A stretch of DNA of 11,397 nucleotides from NCBI GenBank assembly GCA_010015675.1, contig ML976984.1, forward strand, positions 600,010 through 611,406, written 5' to 3'. The position numbers and the translations under genes were made by a program. The notes beneath the pieces were generated by a model. The model searched no databases. It had not been told where the DNA came from and saw only the letters and a program-made list of their open reading frames with translations. The DNA is from Byssothecium circinans (lineage: Eukaryota; Ascomycota; Dothideomycetes; Pleosporales; Massarinaceae). This document shows, piece after piece, positions 1-8,269 of this stretch; position 1 is the first letter of the stretch, and every line of letters starts with the position of its first letter.

Positions 1-45
1 TGGCATTTTCGCGTTGAAGATGGTGATGGTGTTGCCAAGGAATTC

Positions 46-79
46 TGCGCGGTTCGATGGTGTGCGCGGTTCGATGGTG
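46..79. repeat. Perfect 17-bp tandem duplication
   Basis: The unit TGCGCGGTTCGATGGTG occupies 46-62 and is repeated without mismatch or spacer at 63-79. Because 17 is not a multiple of three, one copy more or less shifts any overlapping reading frame. Two identical copies suggest a recent slippage or duplication event, or an assembly artefact. Confidence 0.9.
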
Positions 80-789
80 CTTTACGTTATATGTACTCCG
101 TATTATGGCTTTTCCTCAAGGCCTTGTTGTATTTCGGCAGAAGTGGCGCGCAGGGGCCTGATTGGAGGCCCTTCATAAGATACCTGCATGTCGTTCTGCA
201 ATAAGAATATCTAGGGCCTTTTATTCTTTGGCGGAAGCTGTGGGGTAGCTGGTCGTTACTTCTTCCCGCATACAGAGAAAAGATGACCATCAGTGCACGA
301 AAGGCTCATGGGACTTCAATCACGTCATCACTGGTCGGGCGAAACAACGGGTCGTCGCCTTTCTTCCCGGTACTTTGATATCGGCAGCCTTGATGCGGCA
401 CAAAAACGATGCGGTGGGGTCGGCGCGTCTTCGGCGGGATTTTGACCCGGTAAACCGGTGTCCTGTGGGAATGTTGGAATGGTAAGAAGAGAGGGGGAAA
501 AACTAAATTTTGAAGTGATAGTGTCCCTCTTCGACTTGCACTTTGTCACTGGCATTAAAGTCATCTCCACCCAATTGAAATCCTCAAAGCCGGCCCGTGC
601 ATGACCGTCTCATCCAGGAAGTCCAAAAACTTCTGCTGCAGTAGTCCCGCCCTCAAAAATCCTCAGCTTTCGGGCCTTCACTCCTCCACCGGCCACATCT
701 GATGATTCTGACCCACACCGACTCGTGCTAGCCTGGCAGCAAGCGACGACGTTCGCATCGCGACGCTAGAAAGCTTGGTGGGCGATCCA

Positions 790-820
790 TCGGAGGTACT
801 TAATAGCTGCATAGCTCCGA
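790..820. promoter_or_regulatory. Inverted repeat in the GMC oxidoreductase promoter
   Basis: TCGGAGGTA at 790-798 is mirrored by TAGCTCCGA at 812-820, matching as an inverted repeat at 8 of 9 positions around a 13-bp AT-rich spacer. It ends 77 bp before the chosen ATG. Paired CGG/CCG half-sites are the typical target of fungal Zn(II)2Cys6 activators, so this is a candidate operator. The function is inferred from arrangement and position only. Confidence 0.3.
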
Positions 821-897
821 CACCACCTGAGGCTCTTCAGTGGGCGCACGACAGGACGTACAGTTGATTGTGCCTACCACACAGAAGTACCGGCACT

Positions 898-2572
898 ATG
901 GCCTCAACCACCACCACCATCCCTTCCAATGCCACCTACGATTTCGTTATCGTGGGCGGCGGCACCGCGGGCTGCGTTATCGCCTCGCGTCTTACTGAGT
1001 ATCTTCCGGATAAGAAGGTGCTCTTGATTGAAGCCGGCCCCAGCGACTTCATGGACGACCGCGTTCTGTTGCTCAAGGACTGGCTCAACCTGCTCGGCGG
1101 AGAGCTCGACTACGACTATGGCACCACCGAACAGCCCATGGGCAACTCACACATCAGACACTCGCGCGCCAAAGTGCTTGGTGGCTGCTCGTCACACAAC
1201 ACGCTCATTTCCTTCAGGCCATTCGAGTACGACTGCAAGAGATGGGAGGCCCAGGGTTGCAAGGGCTGGAGCTTCAAGACGTTCACCCGTGTGCTCGACA
1301 ACCTGCGCAACACGGTTCAGCCGGTACATGAGAACCACAGGAATCAGCTCTGCTTGGACTGGATCGATTCTTGCTCAAAGGCTTTGGACATCCCGGTCAT
1401 CCACGATTTCAATCATGAGATCAAGACCAAGGGAGCGCTGAAGCCCAGTGTTGGATTCTTTTCCGTCTCCTACAACCCCGATGACGGCAGGCGAAGCAGT
1501 GCTTCAGTGGCTTATATCCACCCCATTCTTCGTGGAGACGAAAAGAGGGAGAACTTGACTGTTCTCACCAACGCCTGGGTCAGCAAGGTCAATGTCAAGG
1601 GCGACAAAGTCACTGGCGTCAACCTGACTCTGCAAAACGGCGAGTCACGCGTGCTCAGCCCGAGGTGCGAGACTATTCTCTGCGCTGGAGCAGTTGACAC
1701 TCCGCGATTGCTCCTCCTGTCTGGTCTTGGTCCCAAGGATCAACTCTCATCTCTCGGCATCCCAGTCGTAAAAGACATTCCCGGTATTGGCGAGAACTTG
1801 CTCGATCACCCTGAGAGCATCATCATTTGGGAGCTGAATAAACCTGTACCGGCCAACCAAACCACTATGGATTCGGATGCTGGTATCTTCCTGCGCCGCG
1901 AGGCACCCAACGCAGAAGGCGATGATGGTGATATTGCTGACGTTATGATGCACTGTTACCAGATCCCCTTCTGCTTGAACACATCTCGGTACGTCAGATT
2001 TCGACCACTTTCACTTCCTCGCTAATAAAGACAGTCTTGGCTACGACACTCCCATCGACGCCTTCTGCATGACGCCCAACATCCCGCGTCCCCGGTCCCG
2101 CGGCCGTATCTACCTCACCTCCGCTGATCCGACCGTCAAGCCCGCCCTCGACTTCCGCTATTTTACCGACCCCGAAGGTTATGACGCGGCCACCATCGTC
2201 GCCGGTCTCAAAGCCGCCCGCGAGGTCGCCAAACAAGCTCCCTTCAAGGATTGGCTCGTCCGTGAAGTCGCTCCGGGCCCCAAGGTCCAGACGGACGAGG
2301 AGCTGTCAGAGTACGGCAGGCGGGTCGCACACACTGTCTACCACCCCGCTGGTACGACGAAGATGGGCGACATCAACAAGGATAACTTGGCAGTTGTGGA
2401 CCATGAGTTGAAGGTGAGGGGCTTGAAGGGCGTCAGGATCGCAGATGCGGGTGTTTTCCCTGAAATGCCTACTATTAACCCTATGTTGACTGTACTGGCT
2501 ATTGGGGAGAGGGCTGCGGAGTTGATTGCGCAGGAGTGGGGATGGAAAGGGTTGCAGAAGGAGAAGCTGTAG
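898..2572 (+). CDS. GMC-family FAD-dependent oxidoreductase (choline/alcohol dehydrogenase-like)
   Basis: The gene is spliced as join(898..1988,2035..2572) and encodes 542 aa. The 46-bp intron has donor GTACGT, a branch-like GCTAAT and acceptor ACAG; joining restores an Arg-Leu-Gly-Tyr run into the C-terminal domain. The start is placed at the second in-frame ATG because the FAD-binding strand follows directly; the first ATG, at 868, would add only 10 residues. The protein has the Rossmann motif VGGGTAG (about residues 19-25) with Glu45 for FAD ribose, the first GMC signature around GGCSSHN (95-101) and the second signature GAVDTPRLLLLSGLG (264-278). The catalytic His lies in HPAGTTKMG (His467), with its partner Asn512. 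A His/Asn pair is the arrangement known from choline oxidase and cholesterol oxidase, whereas glucose oxidase has His/His. No signal peptide is visible, so an intracellular enzyme is inferred. The C-terminal EKL is not a canonical peroxisomal tripeptide. The substrate, probably an alcohol, cannot be told from sequence. The Cys in GGCSS replaces the usual Gly/Ser/Thr. The gene appears intact. Confidence 0.93.
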
Positions 2573-3043
2573 GTTTCTTCGTGCGGTCGAGGATTTGACG
2601 ATGAAAGGGAAGAGTGTCTTGGGTCCGCGGAAAGGATGTCTTGATCATGTTTGTTTATGTTCTAACGGTCGATATTAGCCATGTTATACAATCTTTGTTC
2701 GACTTCCTCCCTCCTTGCCGCGCGCCTTTGAAGTCGCTGTACTGTTGGGGACTTCTTTTTATTTCTCTCCAGTCTGCTCGCCACCTTTGCATCTCGCAAT
2801 CCTTTGAATGCCCTCTTCATCTCAAGCATGTCTGCCACCGATATGGCGCGACTTATACCGCCCTTCGTCACAATCCCCCAACCCGCTTTTATTCTACCAG
2901 GCCTTCCCACGCGTCCCCCCACCCGCGGCTACTAGACCTGCGTGTCGCAGTCGTTCATCTCACGGTCTCGAATTCGACACGTCGTTCGATAGTAGGGTCG
3001 GTTGTGTGTCTCCAGGTCTTTTCATACATCATCCCAAAACCCT
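2573..3043. other. Intergenic region between two convergent genes
   Basis: This stretch contains the presumed 3' ends of the GMC gene (plus strand) and the small secreted protein gene (minus strand). It is strongly pyrimidine-rich on the plus strand from about 2700, which leaves several overlapping frames open on both strands by chance. None has a recognisable domain, a signal peptide or an agreeing start and splice signal. No gene is called. Confidence 0.5.
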
Positions 3044-3437
3044 TCAGTCCACCTCAGCCTTCTGCCCATCATGCTACCCACATTGTCAGCAAGCCCATCT
3101 TCAACCCCATCCTTCAAATCCCGTATCCAACCCAACCAAGCAAAGCGAGGGTAGCGGTCCAACTTACACAAATAGCTTTCCGGTCCGCGCACGCGTAATC
3201 GTACTTGGGACAGCAATCCAGGACATCAGACCTCAGGAACGGCCATGTGTACAGCGATTTCGCATGTGGCCTTAGCGTTGCCGAAGGCGCTGGCGCTGCT
3301 GAGGACGCTGGAGAGGATGAGGAAGGTGCCAGGCCGTCGAGGACTACAGGGGCCGCTTCGGCATCATCGGGGATGGGGGAAGCTGCGACCACGGCGGCGG
3401 TGAAGAAGAGGAGGACGGTGAGGCTGAAGTTCATCAT
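3044..3437 (-). CDS. Small secreted cysteine-containing protein (hypothetical)
   Basis: The gene is called as complement(join(3044..3073,3168..3437)), giving 99 aa. It begins with a double Met and a clear signal peptide (MMNFSLTVLLFFTAAVVAAS, cleavage near residues 19-21), followed by a Pro/Ser/Ala-rich linker (about 25-55). The conserved-looking tail has Cys75, Cys76, Cys83 and Cys90, spaced CC-X6-C-X6-C. The intron is inferred from a perfect GTAAGT donor at 3167, a CTGAC branch site at 3085-3089 and a TAG acceptor at 3074. Splicing adds His-Asp-Gly-Gln-Lys-Ala-Glu-Val-Asp before a TGA. A CAG acceptor 12 nt further on would remove four residues in frame. Read-through without splicing would end in a hydrophobic tail at 3114 instead. 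The paired cysteines suggest disulfides in the secretory path, and a secreted effector-like or processed peptide is possible. I do not recognise a family, and no function is assigned. Confidence 0.65.
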
Positions 3438-4588
3438 GAAGGCTGACCTCGTTGGTGGTAGGCGCTGATGAAAGTCGAGTCGAAGACGCGTATGACTGCG
3501 GCGATCACTCGGATTCCTGGTCAAATACAACTCTTGCTTCCCTTCCTTTTTTTCCCTGTCCCCTCACCGCGAAAACTCTCCGGACGTCAGGCTCCCTTTA
3601 TATCTGCGCGTCCACCTGGCACTGGCGCAGCCGCCGTCCCTCCACTAAAAAAGCGAACGCTCCCAATACGGTTAGCTAGAAGTTCAGGCTGAGTCGAGCT
3701 GAGTATCCAAATCCGGGGATCCAATCAACCACACACAATATATTGAAAACCTGCTGCCCGGTTCTTAAAATAAAGAAGAAATAAAATAGGGTTCGATATT
3801 CTCAGCGGGTGCCCCGGAAATCTTTATACAGAGAGAGAGGGTCTAGATGTGCGGACCCCGAGTCAAATAGCCCTGAGCCCCCCCTTCGTATCCGTGCTTG
3901 AGCTTGTGCTTGTGCTGATGCTGACGGGGCGTGCCCACCACTCAATTGTCCATGAGCTGCGAGCGCTATGCTGTTTTCGCTGCATCAGCTCAGCAAATGT
4001 CCGGATCTAGCTGTAATTGAAACACGTGCCGAGGTAGTGGGAAGGTAGGCTGATTCTCGACTTTTGGGTCCGGACTTTTAGGTGTTGGGGTGGAGTTGAG
4101 TGTGTGCATAATTGGTTAGTGTGGAGATGGAAGTTATGTGTGTGCATGCGACGTGGAGGAAATACTGGAGTTATTGTACCCGGGTACGCAACTAGCTTTC
4201 TTTTACTACTCGACTGGACGTAACATTTCTTATGCGAGAGGGTTACAAGGAACGCAGAAACCTTATAACGTGGACTAAATAACTTACAGCATTTTAATTT
4301 ATTTTCAACTTTAGAAAATACAGGCAAGTTCTGAATGCATTATTGTATTTCCCGATGTGCGCGCATTGTGAGACTCTGTCATGGAACAATATACACCACA
4401 TCCTCTTAAATCGCCTTATACCTCTGTTGATAACATTGTACAGATTCTTGTCTAGATCATCTGCCCATCGAATCTATGCCCAAATTACTATAGTAAATAA
4501 AATCTATTAATATCTCGAAGAAAAGAAAAGGACCTAAACTCAAAAACACCACCCTCTGGATAAACCAAGCACACAACAGCCAACCTCC
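3438..4588. other. Gene-poor intergenic stretch
   Basis: The first 250 bp are the probable promoter and leader of the small secreted protein gene. A short imperfect TGCTTG/TGCTGA repeat lies at about 3894-3924, beside a run of seven C near 3878. From about 4240 to 4520 the DNA becomes distinctly AT-rich, with frequent stops in all frames. A minus-strand frame at 4007-4327 is open, but it has no recognisable motif and a composition unlike the real genes here. No gene or RNA is supported. Confidence 0.5.
3594..3603 (-). promoter_or_regulatory. TATA box for the small secreted protein gene
   Basis: On the minus strand the sequence reads ATATAAAGGG, about 160 bp upstream of the ATG at 3437. It is the best TATA element between that start and the next features upstream. 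Assignment is by motif and orientation only. Confidence 0.5.
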
Positions 4589-4846
4589 TCAACACTCACG
4601 AACCTTCACAGTCCAATTCCCCCGAAAATACCCACCGCTACCAAAATCCTGCTGATCCTCATCCTCACCCTCACCCTCATCACTCTCACTATCCGCAAAC
4701 ACACCATCCCACTCCCACACCCTCTTCGGTCTTTATACCCTAACCGGCGCAACCTGATGCGCAACCTCCAAATTCGCTCCTCCACAACTTCACACGGGAG
4801 TAGGGGGGGTTGGAGTTGGAGTTATGGTTGTGGTTTGTGTCTCCAT
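4589..4846 (-). pseudogene. Small acidic protein reading frame with two in-frame stops
   Basis: On the minus strand one frame runs from ATG (4846-4844) to TGA (4591-4589), 85 codons, interrupted by TGA at 4792-4790 and TAA at 4735-4733. The flanking parts look like one protein: a Thr/Pro-rich start (METQTTTITPTPTPPTPV), a middle segment, then RPKRVWEWDG, an Asp/Glu/Ser-rich stretch and the tail YFRGNWTVKVREC. Both stops can arise from single C-to-T changes (CGA to TGA, CAA to TAA), so a recently decayed gene fits. Alternatively both stops lie inside a 72-nt intron (donor GTGTGA, acceptor GAAG) whose removal keeps the frame, but the donor is weak and no good branch site is seen. I do not recognise the family. 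The frame identity is seen directly; that it was or is a gene is inference. Confidence 0.45.
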
Positions 4847-5465
4847 GCTTTTGTGGGACTTGGTAGAAGTGGGTGAGTCAGTAATTAGATAAAGGTTGGA
4901 GATTGGGTCTTACGTATATAAAAGATGAGGGGAAAGAGTGTGAATGAAGAAAATATAAACAAAGCTTGGTTGCCTTGAGTTCCCGTAGCCTTGCCGTATG
5001 AGCGCTTCGACGAGGGCTATTGCTTTCCCTTCCATTGAAGTTTTATCGAACACCAGTCAATTTCAAGGCATTCGTACCGTGTAAGTTTCCTGAGGCATGA
5101 GCTTGACTTCTTTGCCTTGAGTAAGGCCTTTTGTTGCCTTTTCGTGGCCTAGTTAAGGTTTTCGAGCAGTTCGCAAGGCTTCTTCGGTCTTTCGCATCGT
5201 CAGAAAAAGGCCGACAGAAGCGATGCAGTGTTAAGCTCCCTGTTACAACCTTAGTGGAGCTATACATAGGGATTATGTGTTCATAGATACCTTTATTGCT
5301 TCCTAAAGGCGTATTTATGGCCCGTGAGAGTCTGAGTATGTTAGCATGAAAGCCCCATGCTACTCTACTGTCGACGCGAACATATTGGAATTGCGACTTC
5401 AATATTTCCGTTCAAAGTGAAAATGGAAGCAAGACACACAATTCGAAGTTCTTTCCCGAGGCTCT

Positions 5466-5520
5466 CGGAAAGGATTCGGATTGGCGAGCCTATAGTAGTC
5501 GGACAAGTCGGAGTCGCGGA
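5466..5520 (+). promoter_or_regulatory. Cluster of five CGGA motifs
   Basis: CGGA begins at 5466, 5477, 5500, 5509 and 5517, all in the same orientation within 55 bp; four of the five read TCGGA. CGG half-sites are bound by fungal Zn(II)2Cys6 factors. The cluster is about 650 bp before the MFS start. A regulatory role is a guess from density alone. Confidence 0.2.
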
Positions 5521-6146
5521 ACGAAAGGGTACAAACGGGCCATGTGCAGACATGGGATTTGTAATGAACGCCTAGATGAATCAAAGAATTGATTCACCGC
5601 ACTGTTACTGATACAGTCAACTAACGATAAAAATATGTGATTGGCAGATCTCCCGAGAACTCCTTTCAGCGCTGCACAACAGCACCATCAATTCTCAATA
5701 AATTTATCGCTCCCACATTTCTACCTGTGGCAAGCAAGATGCGGGAATTTGATGATGTGCTGTCTTTGCTGTCTTTGTATGGGTATGTATTTGATAAGGC
5801 ACGATGTATTTCTGCTCGCATTAAAACTCCCATCATGGCTAGCCGAAGTGATGCGATGATGATGCTGGGCTCCGGCACGGCGGGGTAGGCGTTCGGATTG
5901 GATCCACGTTTGACAACCTATGCCGAAGCGTGAAGGGCGTGTGCATGGTTGCGATGATCTAGAGTCATCTATAAGATGCAAGAAGTGCTCGCATAATGGA
6001 CATTTCTGCCAGAGCCGTTGCGAAAGCCGCCAGTCACCGCTTCGGTGTTGCAATCGAGACGACATTTTCTGGACGATTGAACTCGGGATAGAACACACGG
6101 AAAACTTTCAAAGAACGGAACCGAACCAAGTGATTGCTGGAGAACC

Positions 6147-6155
6147 TATATATAT
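6147..6155 (+). promoter_or_regulatory. TATA-like element before the MFS gene
   Basis: TATATATAT lies only about 20 bp before the chosen ATG at 6175. If it is the working TATA box, the leader would be extremely short, or translation may begin at a later Met (for instance 6214). It could also be incidental AT-rich sequence. Confidence 0.3.
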
Positions 6156-6174
6156 TCGAGAAAAGTCAAAAGTT

Positions 6175-7650
6175 ATGGATTCATCGGCGAATCCTGTCGT
6201 CCAACTGCAAGACATGCCTCCTGGCAGTCGACCGTTGCCGATTCCGGACGAAGGAGGCGATTTTCTGGAGCGGATGATATCAAGAAGATCGAAAAAGAGC
6301 GAAGCTGCGCATAGCGTGAAAGCAACACGTCAATCGTCCGAAATGCCCATGACTGCACAGAGTCGATCCCATTCTCAACGTCCCGATACCAGTCTTGATG
6401 AGGAGATTGTAATGGAACCTGATCTCGAGGATAATTTTCCCGAAGGCGGACTGCGAGCCTGGCTAGTCGTGGCGTCCGCGTTTCTACTACTACTCCCATC
6501 CTTTGGCTTCATGGTTGCAATTGGAACCCTCCAAGACTACTGGGCGCAGCATCAACTGTCAAGTTACACTGCGCGAGACGTTGGCTGGATTCCCTCGGTC
6601 TTCGTATACCTCTCCTTGGCTCTAGGCATATGGATCGGGCCATTGTTCGATCGATATGGGCCACGATGGATCGCCCTCATTGGAAGTTCCGTATACCTGA
6701 TGATGATCTTCCTTCTCGCCGAGAGTGAAAAGTACTGGCAGATGTTTTTATGCTGCGGCATTTTGGGCGGAATAGGGGGCGCAATGCTGACGACCACCTC
6801 GCTGGCTGTGGTAGCGCACTGGTTTAAAGCTCGTCGAGGACTCGCCCAAGGAATTGCCATGGTGGGGAGTTCATTCGGAGGCCTTTCGATTCCCTTGATC
6901 CTCAGATCGACACTGCCAAAGTACGGATATGCTTGGTCTCTTCGAATTCTCGGGTTTGAGTTCCTGGCTTGTTTCGTAATCGGCAACATTCTCATGAAAG
7001 CGCGGATTCCTCCAACAGCGGCGGCGAAGAAGAAGGCAATCATCTCCTTGTCGATTTTTGGAGACCTCAGATTCAGCTTATTTACCATCAGCGTATTTGG
7101 CTTTGAGGTGGTCTTGTTTGGAGCTCTAGGCATAATCCCGACTTATGCAACGTTAAGCACCAACTTTTCACCGGACACCGGATTCTATTTGATATCGACC
7201 TTGAACGGAGTTTCTTGCCTCGGACGCATACTCCCTGGTTACCTTGCGGACAAGATTGGGCGCTTCAACACTCTGCTCATCATGATCGTCTTTACTTTGG
7301 TCTGGATGCTGGCTCTATGGCTGCCTCTCGGAACCTCGTCACTTGGAGCGCTGTACTGCTTCGCTGCGCTTTTTGGTTTCGGAACTGGCAGTTGGATGGC
7401 GCTCACCCCAGCCTGCGTGGGGCAACTGTGCCGAGCTGAAGAGTTTGGAAGGTACTACGGTTCCATGTATTTCGTTGCAAGTTTAGCGACATTGATCTGC
7501 ATCCCTATCAGCGGAGAGTTGGTACAGACTGTTGGAGCTCAGTCGATGGTGGGATTCTTCTGTGCTATCTTAGCGTTAAGTTTGGTGACCTTCGTCTTTA
7601 GTCGCTGGGCTTGCTTGGGACGGCGTTGGGTTATTCGGGAATTCGTTTGA
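6175..7650 (+). CDS. MFS transporter, monocarboxylate transporter (MCT)-like family
   Basis: This intronless gene encodes 491 aa of a major facilitator with the usual two six-helix halves. A hydrophilic N-terminal tail of about 88 residues, rich in Ser and basic residues, precedes PEGGLRAWLVV (89-99), which matches the MCT-family signature of a Pro-acid-Gly-Gly turn followed by Trp at the start of helix 1. The loop 2-3 motif GPLFDRYGPRW (155-165), the helix 4-5 motif AHWFKARRGLAQGIA (214-228) and the equivalent second-half motif GYLADKIGRFN (355-365) are all present. Fungal relatives include the Mch proteins, of which yeast Mch5 carries riboflavin; others have unknown substrates, so the cargo is not assigned. 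The plasma membrane is the likely site. The frame is open upstream to 5920 and beyond, but that extension is Cys-rich, unlike the family, and lies over the TATA-like element, so ATG 6175 is preferred. The gene appears intact. Confidence 0.88.
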   Translation: MDSSANPVVQLQDMPPGSRPLPIPDEGGDFLERMISRRSKKSEAAHSVKATRQSSEMPMTAQSRSHSQRPDTSLDEEIVMEPDLEDNFPEGGLRAWLVVASAFLLLLPSFGFMVAIGTLQDYWAQHQLSSYTARDVGWIPSVFVYLSLALGIWIGPLFDRYGPRWIALIGSSVYLMMIFLLAESEKYWQMFLCCGILGGIGGAMLTTTSLAVVAHWFKARRGLAQGIAMVGSSFGGLSIPLILRSTLPKYGYAWSLRILGFEFLACFVIGNILMKARIPPTAAAKKKAIISLSIFGDLRFSLFTISVFGFEVVLFGALGIIPTYATLSTNFSPDTGFYLISTLNGVSCLGRILPGYLADKIGRFNTLLIMIVFTLVWMLALWLPLGTSSLGALYCFAALFGFGTGSWMALTPACVGQLCRAEEFGRYYGSMYFVASLATLICIPISGELVQTVGAQSMVGFFCAILALSLVTFVFSRWACLGRRWVIREFV

Positions 7651-8269
7651 TAAGGTAGTATAATACTAGGGTAGAAAGAAGTTTGCTCGCGTAGGAGCAG
7701 AACTTAGGGAATGGAAAGCTGACAAGCTGTCACGCTAAGGTCGCGTCTGACGTCGCTCCTGCCAAATATTGTTTTACGTGACTGGGACGCGCCTTCCGAC
7801 TTCCCTCACTCCAACTTCTCACTTCTCTCCTCCATTTTACATCTTTCTCCCGCATTACTACTACTCCGTATCACCGACATACATATCCAGCCCGCTATCT
7901 CCAAATCGCAGGCAACGTATTTCCATTCCAGCCCTACCAGCGAACCCCTGCACGGGCTCACTGACGCTCTGTGCCGCCAACCTTCCCCATAACTGTGCAC
8001 AGCCAATCAAAACGTGCGATCGCCCATCACTCGCAGCTATCCGATCTGTAGTTCGACCTCATACCTCACCTTTCAACCTCACTCCAACGCTCTTCGCCAT
8101 CAATCAATCGCATCTCCACGCGCGCATATTCATTATCATTTCGCGATCCATCTCAGCCTTGACGCGACTCAATTGATCCTCTGTTCGGATTTCGCGACCG
8201 TTAAGTCCGGGTTTGCGCCGCATCACGTCATACCGCAATATCTGCGCCGTCCAAGCAACCACGAGCACA
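7651..8269 (+). promoter_or_regulatory. Promoter and long ATG-free leader of the Hva1-like gene
   Basis: No ATG occurs on the plus strand between the one at 7711 and the chosen start at 8270, more than 550 bp, and the DNA from about 7795 is pyrimidine-rich. This is what a long 5' leader under selection against upstream starts would look like. Upstream lie a CRE-type bZIP site TGACGTC (7748-7754) and TTACGTGAC (7774-7782), suitable as promoter elements. The first part also holds the 3' end of the MFS gene. No separate gene is supported. Confidence 0.5.
7748..7754 (+). promoter_or_regulatory. CRE-like bZIP site
   Basis: TGACGTC matches seven bases of the palindromic ATF/CREB site, and TTACGTGAC lies about 20 bp downstream. 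Both fall just before the pyrimidine-rich leader of the Hva1-like gene. Motif match only. Confidence 0.35.

Larger units (their letters stand above)
1..897. other. Left-edge intergenic region with no supported gene
   Basis: No complete gene is convincing here. Two forward frames are open from the left edge. The frame starting at base 1 stays open to a TAA at 202-204, and the frame starting at base 2 to a TAA shortly before it. Neither shows a recognisable family, and the 17-bp tandem duplication inside them would shift the reading frame, so a 3' end of an upstream gene is possible but unproven. The rest is probably the promoter region of the GMC oxidoreductase gene starting at 898, with a CCAAT element near 571-576 and an inverted repeat at 790-820. 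Confidence 0.5.
4847..6174. other. Intergenic region upstream of the MFS transporter
   Basis: No convincing gene is present. A minus-strand frame of 41 codons runs from ATG at 5035-5033 to TAA at 4912-4910. It overlaps a good donor (GTAAGA, starting at 4913) that could lead by a 66-nt intron with a CTGAC branch-like site to the ATG of the broken acidic frame, but the AAAAG acceptor is poor. The decamer TGCCTTGAGT occurs at 4971-4980 and again at 5113-5122. A minus-strand frame at 5043-5402 and several short frames at 5637-6098 lack recognisable motifs. A cluster of CGGA sites sits at 5466-5520. From about 5900 to 6174 the DNA is the likely promoter and leader of the MFS gene. Confidence 0.45.

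Noticed and set aside
51..60. GGTTCGAT resembling a tRNA B-box (also near 3790)
   Set aside because: The B-box consensus is incomplete and no cloverleaf or A-box can be drawn at either site.
2614..3275. Long overlapping plus-strand frames (2614-3198 and 2808-3275) and a minus-strand frame (2662-2922)
   Set aside because: They overlap each other and the secreted protein gene, lie in pyrimidine-rich DNA where stops are scarce, and show no domain or conserved-looking segment.
5043..5402. Minus-strand frame of 119 codons
   Set aside because: No motif, no signal peptide, no supporting splice or promoter signal, and a composition unlike the clear genes.
5920..6174. N-terminal extension of the MFS protein with several cysteines
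   Set aside because: The frame is open, but the residues do not fit the family, and it crosses the TATA-like element; the start at 6175 gives a normal-length protein.
6564..7133. Minus-strand frame of 189 codons
   Set aside because: It lies fully inside the MFS coding sequence and reads as its antisense shadow.
898..7650. A secondary-metabolite cluster formed by the oxidoreductase and the transporter
   Set aside because: They are separated by 3.6 kb of mostly gene-poor DNA, and no backbone synthase, tailoring set or cluster regulator is present in the window.
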